A stretch of 64,000 nt of DNA from Reticulitermes speratus. Its lineage: Eukaryota; Arthropoda; Insecta; Blattodea; Rhinotermitidae. Under the pieces are notes generated by a model. It had not been told where the DNA came from. It saw only the letters and a program-made list of their open reading frames with translations, and made no database searches. Within the stretch, counting starts at the first letter, position 1. Each line of letters opens with the position of its first letter. Of this stretch, positions 33,966 through 45,428 are shown in pieces. The stretch covers positions 28,136,677-28,200,676 of the forward strand of contig JAJKFL010000007.1 in NCBI GenBank assembly GCA_021186555.1, written 5' to 3'. The position numbers and the translations under genes were made by a program.

Positions 33966-34068
33966 TTTATTATTATTATTATTATTATTATTATGTGCTG
34001 TTTCTGTAATTGGCTACCTGGCTGTTGATTCGGCACATTAATAAACTAGAATTGAATTGAATTGGATT
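33966..34068 (+). mobile_element. LINE-C 3' terminus (about 75 bp) behind a TTA run
   Basis: After a (TTA)n run at 33966-33993 comes TGTGCTGTTTCTGTAATTGG, then TGGCTGTTGATTCGGCACAT, TAATAAACTAG and AATTGAATTGAATTGG. This is the same terminus as the longer LINE-C copy at 42530-42957. It is extremely 5'-truncated. Confidence 0.8.
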
Positions 34069-34520
34069 ATAACGGTGGGAAAAGAGAAGTTTACGGCTCT
34101 GAAGGTTCCCAGGCAAAGCCCGCTCGCCCTTCTGGCAAAGGTAGGCTGGTTACATTTTAGTTTTTACGTCACTGAGAACAGTGTATGCTTCCAGTAGAGA
34201 GATCAATCAGTTAATAATCGATAGGGAAATAATCACTCCTATTTTTGTCATCAGACATACGTAAATAAATTTTAATAAAATGCAATTTTTAAATGTTAGA
34301 CTTGCTTTTTCACGTAGTTTCCATTGCACATTAAAGGTTTTATGAGTGCTTTGGCTGGTCTTACGTCATTCCTTTTTCCTCATGAAATATTTTTTCAAAG
34401 TTCTTATAGGTTACGATTTATTTAGCTTTTCTAACATTTTTATGCGCTGTATTTCTATAGCTAAGTTTCCATCTGTAAGATTATAATGACTTAATAATAA
34501 TAATTATTATTAAATCATTT
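34069..34520. other. Unannotated stretch
   Basis: Nothing recognised. Confidence 0.35.
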
Positions 34521-34710
34521 CTTGTAGTATCTTCGCCGTCTCCCTTCCATTTCCGGATGTAGCTGCTTCCAATGTGGAGGGTAGCTGCGAATATACTGAA
34601 TAAGCAGTAGCGGACAACCGACAAGGCGTGGTCCTCCAGCTTGGGGTTTTGGCGAGGTGCTAATAACTCCTCACCGCAAAAACTTGCCATGTCACGAAGC
34701 ATACACAAAG
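34521..34710 (-). repeat. Dispersed repeat fragment (PKLEDHAL peptide)
   Basis: The 75-residue minus frame contains PKLEDHALSVVRYCLFSIFA, a peptide I recall from repeated cockroach sequence. The plus strand shares TGGTCCTCCAGCTTGGGG with 18540-18612. It is probably a fragment of an unidentified LINE or SINE. Confidence 0.45.
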
Positions 34711-35014
34711 GATACTTAACTCAGTAAAATTATTTCTAAATTTTAAATTTAAAAAAGTGGTGATTTGTATACAATATTATTCTGCAGTTGCAAAACACAA
34801 TTTTGAGCAAATTACCTGTAGGGACAAAATTATATTATTCAAAATGTTTATTTGCAATGTAATATAAAATTTAGTGCCTGAAACGTTATTACCATTATTA
34901 TGAAAGTAAATGGGAGACAATTAGTGGGAATTGTTCCTGTTTTATTTCATAGCACAGCTGGTACTTCTTGGAACACCTGAAGAAAATCACGAAAAACCTT
35001 ACATATGGTGTTTT
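34711..35014. other. Unannotated stretch
   Basis: AT-rich; ends with the left copy of the 12 bp repeat ATATGGTGTTTT (35003-35014) that flanks the next element. Confidence 0.5.
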
Positions 35015-35280
35015 TTATTCTAAGTTCACCGTGCATTTTTCACTAATTAATGTCTTATCACCAACTAAATGCACTTTATTTAAAGAAAAACAAAATTAGG
35101 TTTCTTTAAAACGTTTAAATACCCCTATATATGTTTCGACTTCCGGAAAGCCATCTTCAGGGGGTGTGTGAAGATGGCTTTCCGGAAGCCGAAACATATG
35201 TAGGGGTTTTTAAACGTTTTAAAGAAACCTAATTTTGTTTTTCTTTAAATAAAGTGTATTTAGTTGGTGATAAGACATTA
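35015..35280. mobile_element. Palindromic family P1 element, 12 bp target duplication
   Basis: Arms of about 115 bp (35045-35160 and 35169-35282) are inverted copies with very few mismatches and an 8 bp spacer. The left side extends further (TTCACCGTGCATTTTT, shared with the 9 kb element). The direct repeat ATATGGTGTTTT stands at 35003-35014 and 35281-35292. The last two bases of the right arm overlap the repeat. Unequal arm lengths and a 12 bp duplication fit a reverse-transcribed element with inverted terminal copies better than a cut-and-paste MITE. No protein is encoded. Confidence 0.85.
35121..35165 (-). ncRNA. Hammerhead ribozyme motif in P1 left arm
   Basis: Minus strand: stem I ACCCC/GGGGU, core CUGAAGA, extra U, stem II GGCUU/AAGUC (one G-U pair), GAAA, stem III CAUAUA (weak) and triplet AUA before GGGGU. 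The partner in the right arm (plus strand, about 35165-35207) has a better stem II and stem III (CAUAUG) but G in place of the first core C. Each arm thus keeps a different half intact. Confidence 0.65.
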
Positions 35281-35292
35281 ATATGGTGTTTT

Positions 35293-37228
35293 GTTAAATA
35301 TAAATCATAAGCCGTCAGCAAAAATTATTTTAAGTGACAATTAACCACGTATGTCATGCGTTAGGTCATGATCATATTCTTTTTACGTTAAAGCCTTTTA
35401 TTAAAAAAATAACCATAACTCCACGTAAAAGTACTGACTACAATGCAGGAGCACTGAGAGAAATTAAAACTATTCCCACAAATTCTACGTAGACATAACA
35501 AATTAAATTTCACTGACATCAGTGAAGCAGTTTCGGAGATGAAGCGTGGAACGGAGAGTTACAGCTTGCCACTACGCTTTATATTTGTCATACTTCCGGC
35601 AAAGAACTAATAAAGAAAGAAAGCAAATACCGAATACACTTTGAAATGAAAGCACTTCCTTCGCTCGTTTTGAACAAGGGTGAGTATTCAAGGGCTTACC
35701 TGGCGGAAGTAGCACTGTTACCGAGCTTTAATTGAGTGTACCTAAGCCTTTATCAACACAGTTACTCTCTTTTATTTACATTTAAGTTGCCAGTTTTATA
35801 ACTGAGACGTGTCGTTTTGCTTCTTTTGATACTTGTATTATAAGACTTCTCCATGCTCCTAAACCTGGATGCTGGGTCTTACAGGGTTGTCTGTGTACCT
35901 AGCACAGGCTGTAAACACCCCCATCTTGTTGCATTAGTGGTTTCCGCAGATCACAGATTACAAACCAACGCACCAACTATGCTCTGTCTCCTTCCTAGCA
36001 ATAAAAACCCCGTAATTCATAAGAAAATGTATACAAACACAGACATGGTCTCTCTAGATAGTACTATAACTTTGTGGATTTAAGGAATATATCTGTTAGA
36101 GTGTTTTATTATTAAAATTCCTCCGCCAGGCGCCTCTACTTTTATGTGGTATATAAAAATATTTTTTTGAGTTGTTGATAAAATTTTGAAATAATCATAG
36201 CAGTAGTTTTGGGACTAAAATAAAAAAAAATCATTTTAATGTAAACCATCAGTAGTATTTCTAAGCGCTAGAAGATGGGATTTTCAGGATTATTAAAATC
36301 TGCTCTATGAAGCCGTCTGTTTAAAATGTATGGTATAGAGTTCATCAGAAAACAGACGTGTAATTGTGGTCAGTATTAAAGCTTTTGGATCTGGAAGCAA
36401 GTTTTTTTTTTAGGGTTCGTTTTTAAAAAAGATCAACATTGGATGTCGTAAAGACAGCTGGCGCCACGATGGGTTATGAATCATGTAGTTTAGTCTCAGC
36501 GACAGTTCATACAAGATCCCAGCGCCCCCTCCCCCCCCCCCCCCCCCCTATGCCAGAACACAAGCATTCACTACCACCTTGATCACCAGCTTCTTGGTTC
36601 TGGTTTTGAAACTTACAGAAAAGCCTCATCCGTTACGAACATTAACACATTCAGCCGAGGAACACACAACTGTGTATTTCATAAAGGTGGCCTATTTATT
36701 TGATGTTACATCACAAAATTCAGGAGCTGGTAGTTGCTCATCTGATCAGGAAATTCCTCCCCCACACCATTATAAACTATATCCATAAGATATATGTTAT
36801 TCTCAGACGGGTGTTGCTGAAGAATCTTGTCTTCTGGGATGTTACAGCAAGTTAATTGGTAAATACTTGCCGGCTTTTTCGAACGATCATGGTGAGTTTA
36901 TTTACACATAAGGTAAATTAGGTCTATAACTATTATTTTCTTTTTACGCCTGTAAATAAATTTAAGCATCCTATTGAGAATGCCTCCAACTGAGGTCAGA
37001 GGAACCTAAATTTTATGCTATTGCTACTCCTGTAAAATGAGTTAAAGTAATTTTATTTTAATTTCGATTTCAACTCCACGTAAAAACATTGCTTATGGTT
37101 ACGTTGAGGTAAGAATTATTGTAAATATAAAATACAATAGGATAATTCATTTGGGCAAATTGACAGACATTCCGTCTTGCGTTTTCATTACATATGTTTC
37201 TGAAATTAATGCATAAAGTGCTTTAATT
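35293..37228. other. Unannotated stretch
   Basis: Contains a run of 18 C at 36531-36548 and a T run near 36403. The frames at 35853-36083 and 36579-36788 are unrecognised. Confidence 0.4.
36531..36548. repeat. Poly(C) run of 18
   Basis: Uninterrupted C run after a further CCCCCT. Confidence 0.95.
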
Positions 37229-37240
37229 AATATACTAGTA

Positions 37241-37633
37241 ATAATAATAATAATAATAATAACCATGGCTCGACAGCCCTATATGGGCTTGGGCCTCCTC
37301 TTTCCGAGGTTACGTGGTCTGCGTATTTGTGTCAGTTCGGAGACCAGCCGACTGGCGGCGCTGTTTAACTCAATCCTGATGTGACCGCCAGAGCCATCTG
37401 GCAGGCAGTCAGGAGAGAGAAATGGGTGAGAAATGGCCGCTACGTTTTGCTTACGAAACATTTCTATTCATGCCCGTTAGGTTCTTTTACATGCCGTAAA
37501 TCTACGACATGGGACTGACGGCTTTACTTCCCCTCCGAAGGAAGTGGTGCTCCGGATTTTTATCACCCTTATCGAACCCGCGAACCTTGAGTCCAGTGGC
37601 GAGCACGCTAACCACTAGTCCACCGAAGTCGAC
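37241..37633 (-). mobile_element. SINE-2, complete, 12 bp target duplication
   Basis: Minus orientation with a (TTA)n tail at the left, the 3' domain GGGCTGTCGAGCCATGG next to it, and the tRNA-like head GTGGACTAGTGGTTAGCGTG at the right. It is flanked by perfect AATATACTAGTA at 37229-37240 and 37634-37645. Confidence 0.94.
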
Positions 37634-37645
37634 AATATACTAGTA

Positions 37646-38857
37646 CAAGGCAAAAACATTTTCTTGTATTTTCCTTCATGTTACACATTTAAGAAAAAAA
37701 TTCCTTCCTTCTGCTTTCTTCTCATTTAGAATTAGTAAGCTACGTTAAAGATACATCATTCCCATCTTTTACTAATATTTCACATGATTAAACAACAAAA
37801 GCAAACAAACATACGTATCTCAGATTTCTAGAAATGTAGGCAGAACGTTTCTAGCCTTTGGGCTACATTGCAGAGAGAAGAAAAGCGTATTGCGAAGTAT
37901 TTTCCTTTTCGACTTTTGATTATAAAAATAATTCTTGTGTTTAAACCTCTTCAGGCTTCAGGGAAAATGATACACACAAACTTAAGCGACTGGAAGAAGA
38001 AATAAATTATTACTTTGGAATTATTCTTCTAGACTCACGTTCCGTTCGATGCCTAGGGCCCTGAAGAAACATGCAGCTCAGTCCTTGCTTTATTTAGTCC
38101 AATAGAAAGAAGACGTAAATACTAATAATGATACGAGAAGGAATCGGAAAAAGATAAGTTAGAAAAGAACTTTACAAACACGTAAGTTTTTCTTATTCGA
38201 GGAAGGAGATATACGAAACGAAATCCGTTATTCCTTAGACGTATATTTTTAATGCTAGCCCATCATATTCTTTTATTTTTTAAAATTTCTGCTAAGGGAA
38301 AAACTTGTTGAATTCTTATAATATAAACAATAAAATACCTTTAGGTCATTGGTTTAATAATGTCATATTCTCCAAACAAAAAACGCAAGGATATTGTGTA
38401 AAAAAAATACAAAAATTAAATTCGAGATGCAAAAATTTAAAGTAATTTTAAATAAATTAAAATACTTTACATTAGTACCTACTTAGATAAGTGTCCATTA
38501 CTCACCATTATGTAATAGAATAATAGCTAACACAAAAGCTGGCAAACACGCATGACCCTGACATTCATTCTCTCCCACACGTGTAATTTAATATAATTGT
38601 CTCTCCTTTCTTATAAACTTGGAATGTAATTCTACATCAGATATTGGAACTCAATGATCAGCCCTTAATTTCAAGTAATTAATTAATTAATTACTTTTGT
38701 TCAGTACACGATATATTAAAATATACTAAATAAATTCGTGCACATTCATAAGAAATACTTAGTCAATATGAAACCAACCATTATTACACACACGACCACA
38801 AAGTAAAGTTTCAACTATGTATTTATGTTAATAATTATTAAAGCGGCAATTGATATA
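37646..38857. other. Unannotated AT-rich stretch
   Basis: No recognisable feature. Confidence 0.4.
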
Positions 38858-39306
38858 CAGTGGACCCTCGAACTTCGAACGGTTTGATGTTCGAACAACT
38901 TGAAACTCGAACAAAAACTCGAAAGTCGAACAAAGAATCACGTGGTCGTCACGTGGTCGCCTTCTCTCTCTGCTTGGTACAGATGAAAGAAGGGTAATTC
39001 ACCTTCCAGTGAACAGTAATATCCCTCCTACTATTATTATTGATTGATTATTATACAATATTTTTTATGTATGTACTATTATAAATAAAAACTTTCAATT
39101 ATTGAAATTAAATATACTTGTTTTGTTATTATGATCTTTTGAAATAGACACTTAAAATGTTTTATATTGGGTAAATTTTGGGGGTCTGGAACGGATTAAT
39201 TCAATTTACATTATTTCTTATGGGGAAATTTAACTTGAAAGTCGAACAACTTGAAAGTCGAACCGTCTCCTGGAACGGATTGTGTTCGAAGTTCGAGGTT
39301 CCACTG
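38858..39306. mobile_element. Tigger/pogo-like MITE, 449 bp
   Basis: Left terminus CAGTGGACCCTCGAACTTCG; right terminus read inward CAGTGGAACCTCGAACTTCG. They match at 22 of 23 positions over the full TIR. The flanking dinucleotide is TA on both sides (38856-38857, 39307-39308). Sub-terminal repeats of GAACAACTTGAAA and AAAGTCGAAC lie inside both ends. The termini and TA target are those of Tc1/mariner-superfamily pogo/Tigger elements. No transposase is present. Confidence 0.9.
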
Positions 39307-39308
39307 TA

Positions 39309-40705
39309 TATACAGTAAGATTTTAAAAGAATTAAGAATTTAAATTGCGTTTCTTAAGTCAAATAAATCACAATTAAATTCAGTTCATACAAGATAATTC
39401 AATTAAAATAGTCAAATCATTAATGTTAAAGCATTCTAACTAACGAACATTGCAACATATTTTACTCGTGTTTTTGATATTTCCCATCATCTTGGGCCTT
39501 TTTTTGTACCACAGCTTTTCCACGTAATTTACGTTTTCGTATACAGATGGGAAATGGGGTCACAAGGGATGCATTGTATTGGGTTCCGTTTGAAACAACT
39601 ACCCTCTTATCACTGGCCCACTAAAATAATATCCCCTTATTTTGAAGTCAGCCAATTACTTTTCCAAAATTGTGCGCTTTCGCAGTAACTATAAATCAAA
39701 ATTCCGCCGTCCATATTTCAAGTACTACTGTTACCATTCCAACTGCTTCGTTTTCATTTTCATACTATTCCTTTAAGAAGGACGACCGGGTGAAACCTGG
39801 AAACCTTCTAACAACGCGATGCTTTTTTTCTCCGTCAAAGAGAAAGTTTCTTATTTCTACCTTGTTTCTTCCCTTTCTACTACCCATCTATTACACTCTC
39901 TCTCTCTTAGTTTTCAAATATTATTAAATAATTTAATGATGTTATAATATATAATTTTATTGTTGCACTTTACCGTGTATTCAAAATTAGAAACAAGCAA
40001 AATACACTGTTTTTGGAAGACAATTAGGGGGTGTCTCTCTACAACAGGCTATTTTGATGATTTTTAATTTGTTTGAATTATCAAGGCAACGTGAATACAG
40101 TAGCTGGCCTGGTTAATGAGGCTAACAACTGCGAACTGTTCTTTACACCTACAGCGTATAGCGACAGTAGAGTTTCAGTCAAATATTCATTGTACTGAGT
40201 AAGTTTAATTTTTCTTGTGGGTCGGTTGACAACCCCTATGTCGTTATGCAACTCCCTGGACACTCATAAATGTGAACTAGTGTTGCTCTGTACAGTTCCA
40301 CATTCCTGCACAATATCGCTCTAAGATAAGCATTTCTTCCCCTCGCAATCCGCTTCCAATTCATAATCCTAGATTAACCTTCTAAAAAAAAAAGTAAATT
40401 CACTGCCGTTTTTCCATGCAATTTTCAGCACACTCTAGTCCCAAAGAGCATCAAAGCTGCCTTTCTTTTTAAGTTTTCTTTGAATAAAATCTTCATATTC
40501 CCTTTGCATCTATTTCTTTTTCTTTCCTTATTCGTTTTCTCTCGAACAACAATAGTCATATTTCCCCATTAATATTCCTTCAGATCCCAGAGCAGGCAGA
40601 TCTGTTCATGAATCCCCCCTGGTGGGGAATGATACACTCTTTAATGTTTTAAAGAAATGAACACACAGTATAACTGTTAACTATTCAAAGAACCATTACG
40701 TTACA
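39309..40705. other. Unannotated stretch
   Basis: Nothing recognised. The 85-residue frame at 39670-39927 is serine/phenylalanine-rich over pyrimidine-rich DNA. Confidence 0.4.
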
Positions 40706-40968
40706 GAGCCATTGCTACGGAAATGCAGCAAGCCGGGAGCTCCGTTACTATAGTAGCGGGGATACCGAGTAGACATTTGATTCCCGACAGAGGTAAGAGA
40801 ATTTATCTTCTCAGAAGCATCCAGAACGGCTGAGGAGGGCCCATCCAGCCTCCTCTTCAATGAGTAACGAGGGATTTTTTTCTCTGGGGGCAAAGCAGCC
40901 GCGGGGTGAAAGTGACCACCTACTTCCAGCTATTGGCCGGGTTGAGAATGAGAATAGCTAATTCCGTA
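40706..40968 (+). mobile_element. SINE-3B copy, diverged
   Basis: A head-like part GAGCTCCGTTACTATAGTAG and a B-box-like TTTGATTCCCGACAG are followed by GCCCATCCAGCCTCCTCTTC, GGGGCAAAGCAGCCGCGGGG and AGTGACCACCTACTTCCAGC. AGAATGAGAATAGCT ends the recognisable part. The order matches the SINE-3 family. Confidence 0.65.
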
Positions 40969-41102
40969 TTATTTTGCAAATCGAATTATTGATGTGAGGA
41001 TTAGTATAAAGTCATATTAATTTATTTTTCCTTAGGAAAGGCTATGTCACTTAGTTCGTTAAAATATGAATTACCCATTTTTATATAATTAACTTGTCTT
41101 CT

Positions 41103-41366
41103 GCCGATCCCAGTAACCGTGCTGTCTAAGGCGTGGGTCTTCGGCCGCTCGCTTACTGGGATTGTGGGTTCGAATCCCACCGGGGCATGGATGTCTGTTT
41201 GTTGTGAGTGTTGTGTGTTGTCAGGTAGAGGTCTCTGCGACGGGCTGGTCCCTCGTCCAGAGGAGTCCTACCGACTGTGGTGTGTCTCAAATGTGTGATC
41301 GTGAAGCCTCGACGAAACGAGGAGGCCCAGGCCCGTATAGGGCTGTCGAGCCATACAAAAAAAAAA
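41103..41366 (+). mobile_element. SINE-1, complete reference copy, 12 bp target duplication
   Basis: Head GCCGATCCCAGTAACCGTGC, A-box-like GTCTAAGGCGTGGG, B-box-like GGGTTCGAATCCCACCG, body CATGGATGTCTGTTTGTTG and GTCAGGTAGAGGTCTCTGCG, 3' domain GAGGAGGCCCAGGCCCGTAT and AGGGCTGTCGAGCCATAC, poly(A). It is flanked by perfect AACTTGTCTTCT at 41091-41102 and 41367-41378. The 89-residue frame over it is a read-through. Confidence 0.96.
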
Positions 41367-41378
41367 AACTTGTCTTCT

Positions 41379-42529
41379 ACTCAGCTAAGACGTATCACAG
41401 TTTTGCACAACACCACAACGAAACTTACTGACTTAAACCACAAAATATATTTGTAAATACAGTGCAGCTTCATTAATATCAAATACATTATAACAAAATA
41501 AATTGGCTTTTAAAATATAATTTTCTTTTCGTACACTGATTCATGATTTTACACGCCCTGTATAACCAAATCTCACATTAACCCTTCAACCCTTAAACAT
41601 GTTTCATTTTTTATATCTCTTAGTGTATCATCCCTATTAAAAACCCTGTAACCAAACTCCTATGTACATAAAATCCATTGCCATAGGAGAAATAAAGCTT
41701 TTTGTTGCCTTCTGTAAATCTAGTTGTCACGAAAGTACATCGTTCTATCCTCATTTCAAGTGCTGGGAGAGATGGATATTTGTGGAGAGGGGGTGTTCAT
41801 CATATTGTAGCTTTGGGGTAGCTTCAGATGGGTGGGTGGGGGGGGGGACCAGGATTTTGACGCTAATTCAATGCGATGGAAATAATACAATATCGCTCTC
41901 TACAATTCACCCCTTCTACAACTCTTTTTGTACATTTTTCCCTAACTTCCCACCCCACTTACGTAGAGTGCTCTGTATGGACCAAAGTCCTCGCTCAGAC
42001 GGTTCGAAACCAGTGCGTCTATTGTAGCGATTTGGAGCATGAGTGGACTCGTCTCTCGCCGCGTGTGACATCACTAACTGTAGTCACATACGTTAGGTAA
42101 AAAAGTGTTTCCGATTCCAGAAAATAACAGCAGGAAGTCAAATTTAATTTAATTTCCTATTTATCCGATTTTTTAGTTCTTCTATTCCGTAGTTTTCATT
42201 TACGTCAGTATCCGTAAATGTATGGACCGATATAGTAGAAATGTTGCATCTTATTCAGCTGGGTTCATATTACACTCTTCATGTAAATGTTCACCGTTTA
42301 AGACCTAATTGGAACGGACCACAGTCCGCGCCATGCGTATAATTTTTACACTCCCTTTACTTTATTTTCCAATTTATGTCTTACTTTGTCTAAATATTAG
42401 TCCTAAATTTCTTACTTCACTTCTATTTGCACAATCTTGACGTGGTCCTTATGATATTTTACGGCAAAAATATTTGTTATCACTATTATTATTATTATTA
42501 CTATTATTGTCATTTATTATTATTTGTCA
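41379..42529. other. Unannotated stretch
   Basis: Contains a G run at about 41840 and TTA repeats at 42484-42530. The 121- and 74-residue frames at 41662-42100 overlap in different registers and are unrecognised. Confidence 0.4.
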
Positions 42530-42957
42530 TTAATGTTTTATTAGGTTCTAAATCCTGTCCATCTACTTTGGACATTATTGGTCTACGAGTTCCCACTCGT
42601 AACCTCCGAGAATTTTCTTTGTTTCATGTTAGCTCGTATTATAAAAACTGTCCCTCCGGCCGGTGTGTAACTGCGGCAAATTCTATTTGTAAACATATGG
42701 ATGTTTTCAGAAGGGAATTTGTTACACTTAATCAGATGTAATAATTTATTACATTATTTTAAGGTGTTCTTATTAATTATCTAAGTAAGTTATTGTTTGT
42801 TTGTTTATTTGTTTTGGTTGTGTTTGTTTTATTTTTGTTTTGTATATTGTCCATTGTTATTTGTGTTTGTGTTTGTATGTTGTGCTGTTTGTTTAATTGG
42901 CCTTCTGGCTGTTGATTCGGCACATTAATAAACTAGAATTGAATTGAATTGAATTAT
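42530..42957 (+). mobile_element. LINE-C (jockey/R1-like) 3' end with 3' UTR
   Basis: The frame ending at 42741 encodes GSKSCPSTLDIIGLRVPTRN, then LREFSLFHVSSYYKNCPSGR and CVTAANSICKHMDVFRREFV. This resembles the last ~65 residues of jockey/R1-type LINE ORF2 (LDILGLRVPVRNLRDFSLFSV...CPSARCA.AAN). A 3' UTR of about 215 bp follows, then TGGCTGTTGATTCGGCACAT and a (GAATT)n tail. It is 5'-truncated at or near the TTA microsatellite. A second copy of the terminus is at 33994-34068. Confidence 0.8.
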
Positions 42958-43595
42958 TATTATTTATATTGCCATCTACATAAAAACTTAAACACTTGTC
43001 AGTTATTTAGACCTACATAAAGTGGACAAACATATACTAATAACGACTTTCCACTTTATGTAAATATCAGAGGTAATAATAATTACAATAATAATAATAA
43101 CAATTCATATATGTCTGTAAATGTAAATGTGAAAATTTGTTATTTATTCAACTGGTGAGGAAATTGTTTGCTTTCATGAAGCCCGAGGGGCTCATCGCCT
43201 CCTATACAAAATTGTGTTGATTTTATTCAATTTCACATCTTCGAGTGGTCTTCGATTCCCTTTTCGGAAAAAAATATTTCTCTCTGCTTCAGCAGCAAAA
43301 TTTTTCCCTTTCGATCCCCTGCCCAAAAATAAAACGGAGCCCTCTCTCCGGATATAAAGCTGCAGGGAAGCAGACCAATCGCATCCATGTAAAGCCGAAG
43401 TTGCCCTTGGAATTTTACTGCAACTTTTCTATGTAGTGTATATAGTGTTGCTCAGATGTAGCAACAAATTTGCTTGTTAAGTGTCAGAACCCCCCTTAAC
43501 AACATCAAAAACTCCAAAAATTTCTGAGTCAAATCCTCGTTTATATAACTGGTAGAGCATTTCCCTGATTCAGTTGACGCGTCATCATGACTAAA
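42958..43595. other. Unannotated stretch
   Basis: AT-rich with AATAAT repeats near 43075-43100. Nothing else is seen. Confidence 0.4.
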
Positions 43596-43690
43596 CACAC
43601 TCTCCGACTTAAGCAGTAGTTACGTTCCGGGGAGGTCCGGAGCAAGTCAAATTTTGCGCAAGTCGGAATTGAGTGTACATATGGTCAATT
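43596..43690. mobile_element. Possible pogo/Tigger-like terminal fragment
   Basis: Contains CTCCGACTTAAGCAGTAGTT, then CCGGAGCAAGTCAAATTTTG and CGCAAGTCGGAATTGAG. The phased GAC/AAGTCGGA motifs resemble the sub-terminal repeats of the Tigger-like MITE at 38.9 kb. Termini not found. Confidence 0.35.
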
Positions 43691-43977
43691 ATACACGTGT
43701 ACGTACGAGGGAGTTCAGATAGAATCCAAACTCCAAAACACTAAAACCTGATCGGCCACAGCATGATCGCCCCACCGCCTGAGTTATCGCCCAGCAGTAT
43801 TCTTCCGTCACCTTTGTCTCATTGCGCTTTCATTCCGGTAAGGAAAAATTCGGCGCACTTTTAAAAATGTTATCAATTTAATGTTTTACTTATTTAAAAT
43901 GAAAATTACGTAGGTCTGAAAATGTGTACCTTGAAAATGCCTTAGTCAACAAGTGCCTGTATCAGAACAGTATATTA

Positions 43978-44115
43978 ATTATTATTTTTATTATTATTAT
44001 TATTATTATTTATTGAAATTGGGTTTTCACCCGGTGGCAGTAGTCCTTACACTAGTAAACACAATACAAATGGACATATAAATATACATAAAAATAACAA
44101 TACAAAACAAACTAT
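43978..44115 (-). mobile_element. Possible LINE 3' end with (TAA)n tail
   Basis: On the minus strand GTGTTTACTAGTGTAAGGAC and CACCGGGTGAAAACCCAATT are followed by TCAATAAATAATAATAATAA. A GGGTGAAAACCC hairpin next to a TAA-repeat tail is how I/jockey-type LINEs often end. No coding part is seen and only one copy is present. Confidence 0.4.
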
Positions 44116-45254
44116 ACACAATTACAAAACAAAATACGTACAGTAAATACAAGTACACACATTACAAAAACATCCACACCTTACAAAAACATCCACACCT
44201 TATAATATATTATATATTTTATAATAGGTCAACTTATATTAAAAACCGAGAGAAAATCACCATAAACCAGTGACTGCTGTGACAGCAATATGGGTAATGT
44301 AGCTACATATGTCTAACTTTACAGAATCGCAGATATTACATTTAAACCCGCCGGCAATACCGGGTGCCCTTGTTAACGATACAGGGATTATTTTTGATTT
44401 CAAATAATTCTGAATTGGCCTATTATCATTCTGACAACCGTAACCGAAATACGATCCTCCAATACAAAAAAGAAATTGTTTTTCCAAACTTTGCAGTTAT
44501 GGTCTGCAGTAGAATTGATAGTAATTTTTTCACGATAGGGTTGGCATTATTTATATACTACATTCTTTTTTTAGATTCTGAAAGAAGGGGGTTAATCTAA
44601 AAGCATGATGTTGCAGCCGGCAGGATTTCTAAGGGCAGATGGCTGGGTTATAAGAGGATGGGGTGGGGTGGGGGTTTGCAGCACACGCCACGTTCAATGA
44701 GAAACATGATACAGATATAAGCTAACCCCATGCGTATCATCTCCTAGTGTTATTATATCAGAAGGAAAGTCTGGTAGACTGACAGAAGTAAAATGGTTTA
44801 GTGGGGGGAAAGTACAGAATTCGAGGGAAAAGAATGAACACAAAAATATCGCGAAGGGGGTGGAAGAAAGATCTTAGTCGATATGGTAAAGTAAGTTCAC
44901 AAAACCTCCCCCTCATAACTACATTCTCCTGTCCTTTACGTACGAATCAAAACGAATATCGAAGTTACAGAGAGGTTAGTATACTGAGTCAAATGCATGG
45001 GAGAGATGAAGGGTGGAAAAGTGTAAATTACACACCTGGAGCTCACATATACAGGGAGTAAGTTCTTCGTGAATCTGAATTTCTCTTTCGTCTTCAAATT
45101 CATGTACAACTAAATTCCTTTCTGCGTTTTTTCTTTCTCCTTATTTCTTTTTTTTTTCTTACTTCTTCACCTCCACCTTTTATTCTTCATTTTCTTCCGT
45201 CTTTCATTTCTTATCATTCTTTCCCTTCTGTGATTTTATTCCTTTTCTCTTCTC
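44116..45254. other. Unannotated stretch, pyrimidine-rich at the end
   Basis: 45075-45255 is a degenerate T/C tract. The frames at 44257-44487 and 44801-45061 are unrecognised. Confidence 0.4.
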
Positions 45255-45428
45255 CAAAATGTCCAGGCCGTCTCTGGGGCCCACCCAGCACACCATTCAA
45301 TGTGTATAGGGGTTCTTTGACGGGGGTAAAGCAGTCGGGGTGTGAAATTGACCACTCACATAAATTTACTGCCGCGGTCAAGAATAAGTGGAGCTACACA
45401 TCTACTGTTTCTTACTCAAGAGAATGTA
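45255..45428 (+). mobile_element. SINE-3B fragment
   Basis: CAGGCCGTCTCTGGGGCCCA, GGTAAAGCAGTCGGGGTGTG, AAATTGACCACTCAC and CAAGAATAAGTGGAGCTACA match the SINE-3B body. The head is missing. Confidence 0.75.

Noticed and set aside
41103-41175. tRNA gene (A and B boxes, GGTTCGAATCC loop)
   Set aside because: It is the head of a SINE: a full SINE body, poly(A) and target duplication follow, and the cloverleaf is imperfect. The same holds for every other tRNA-like segment in the window.
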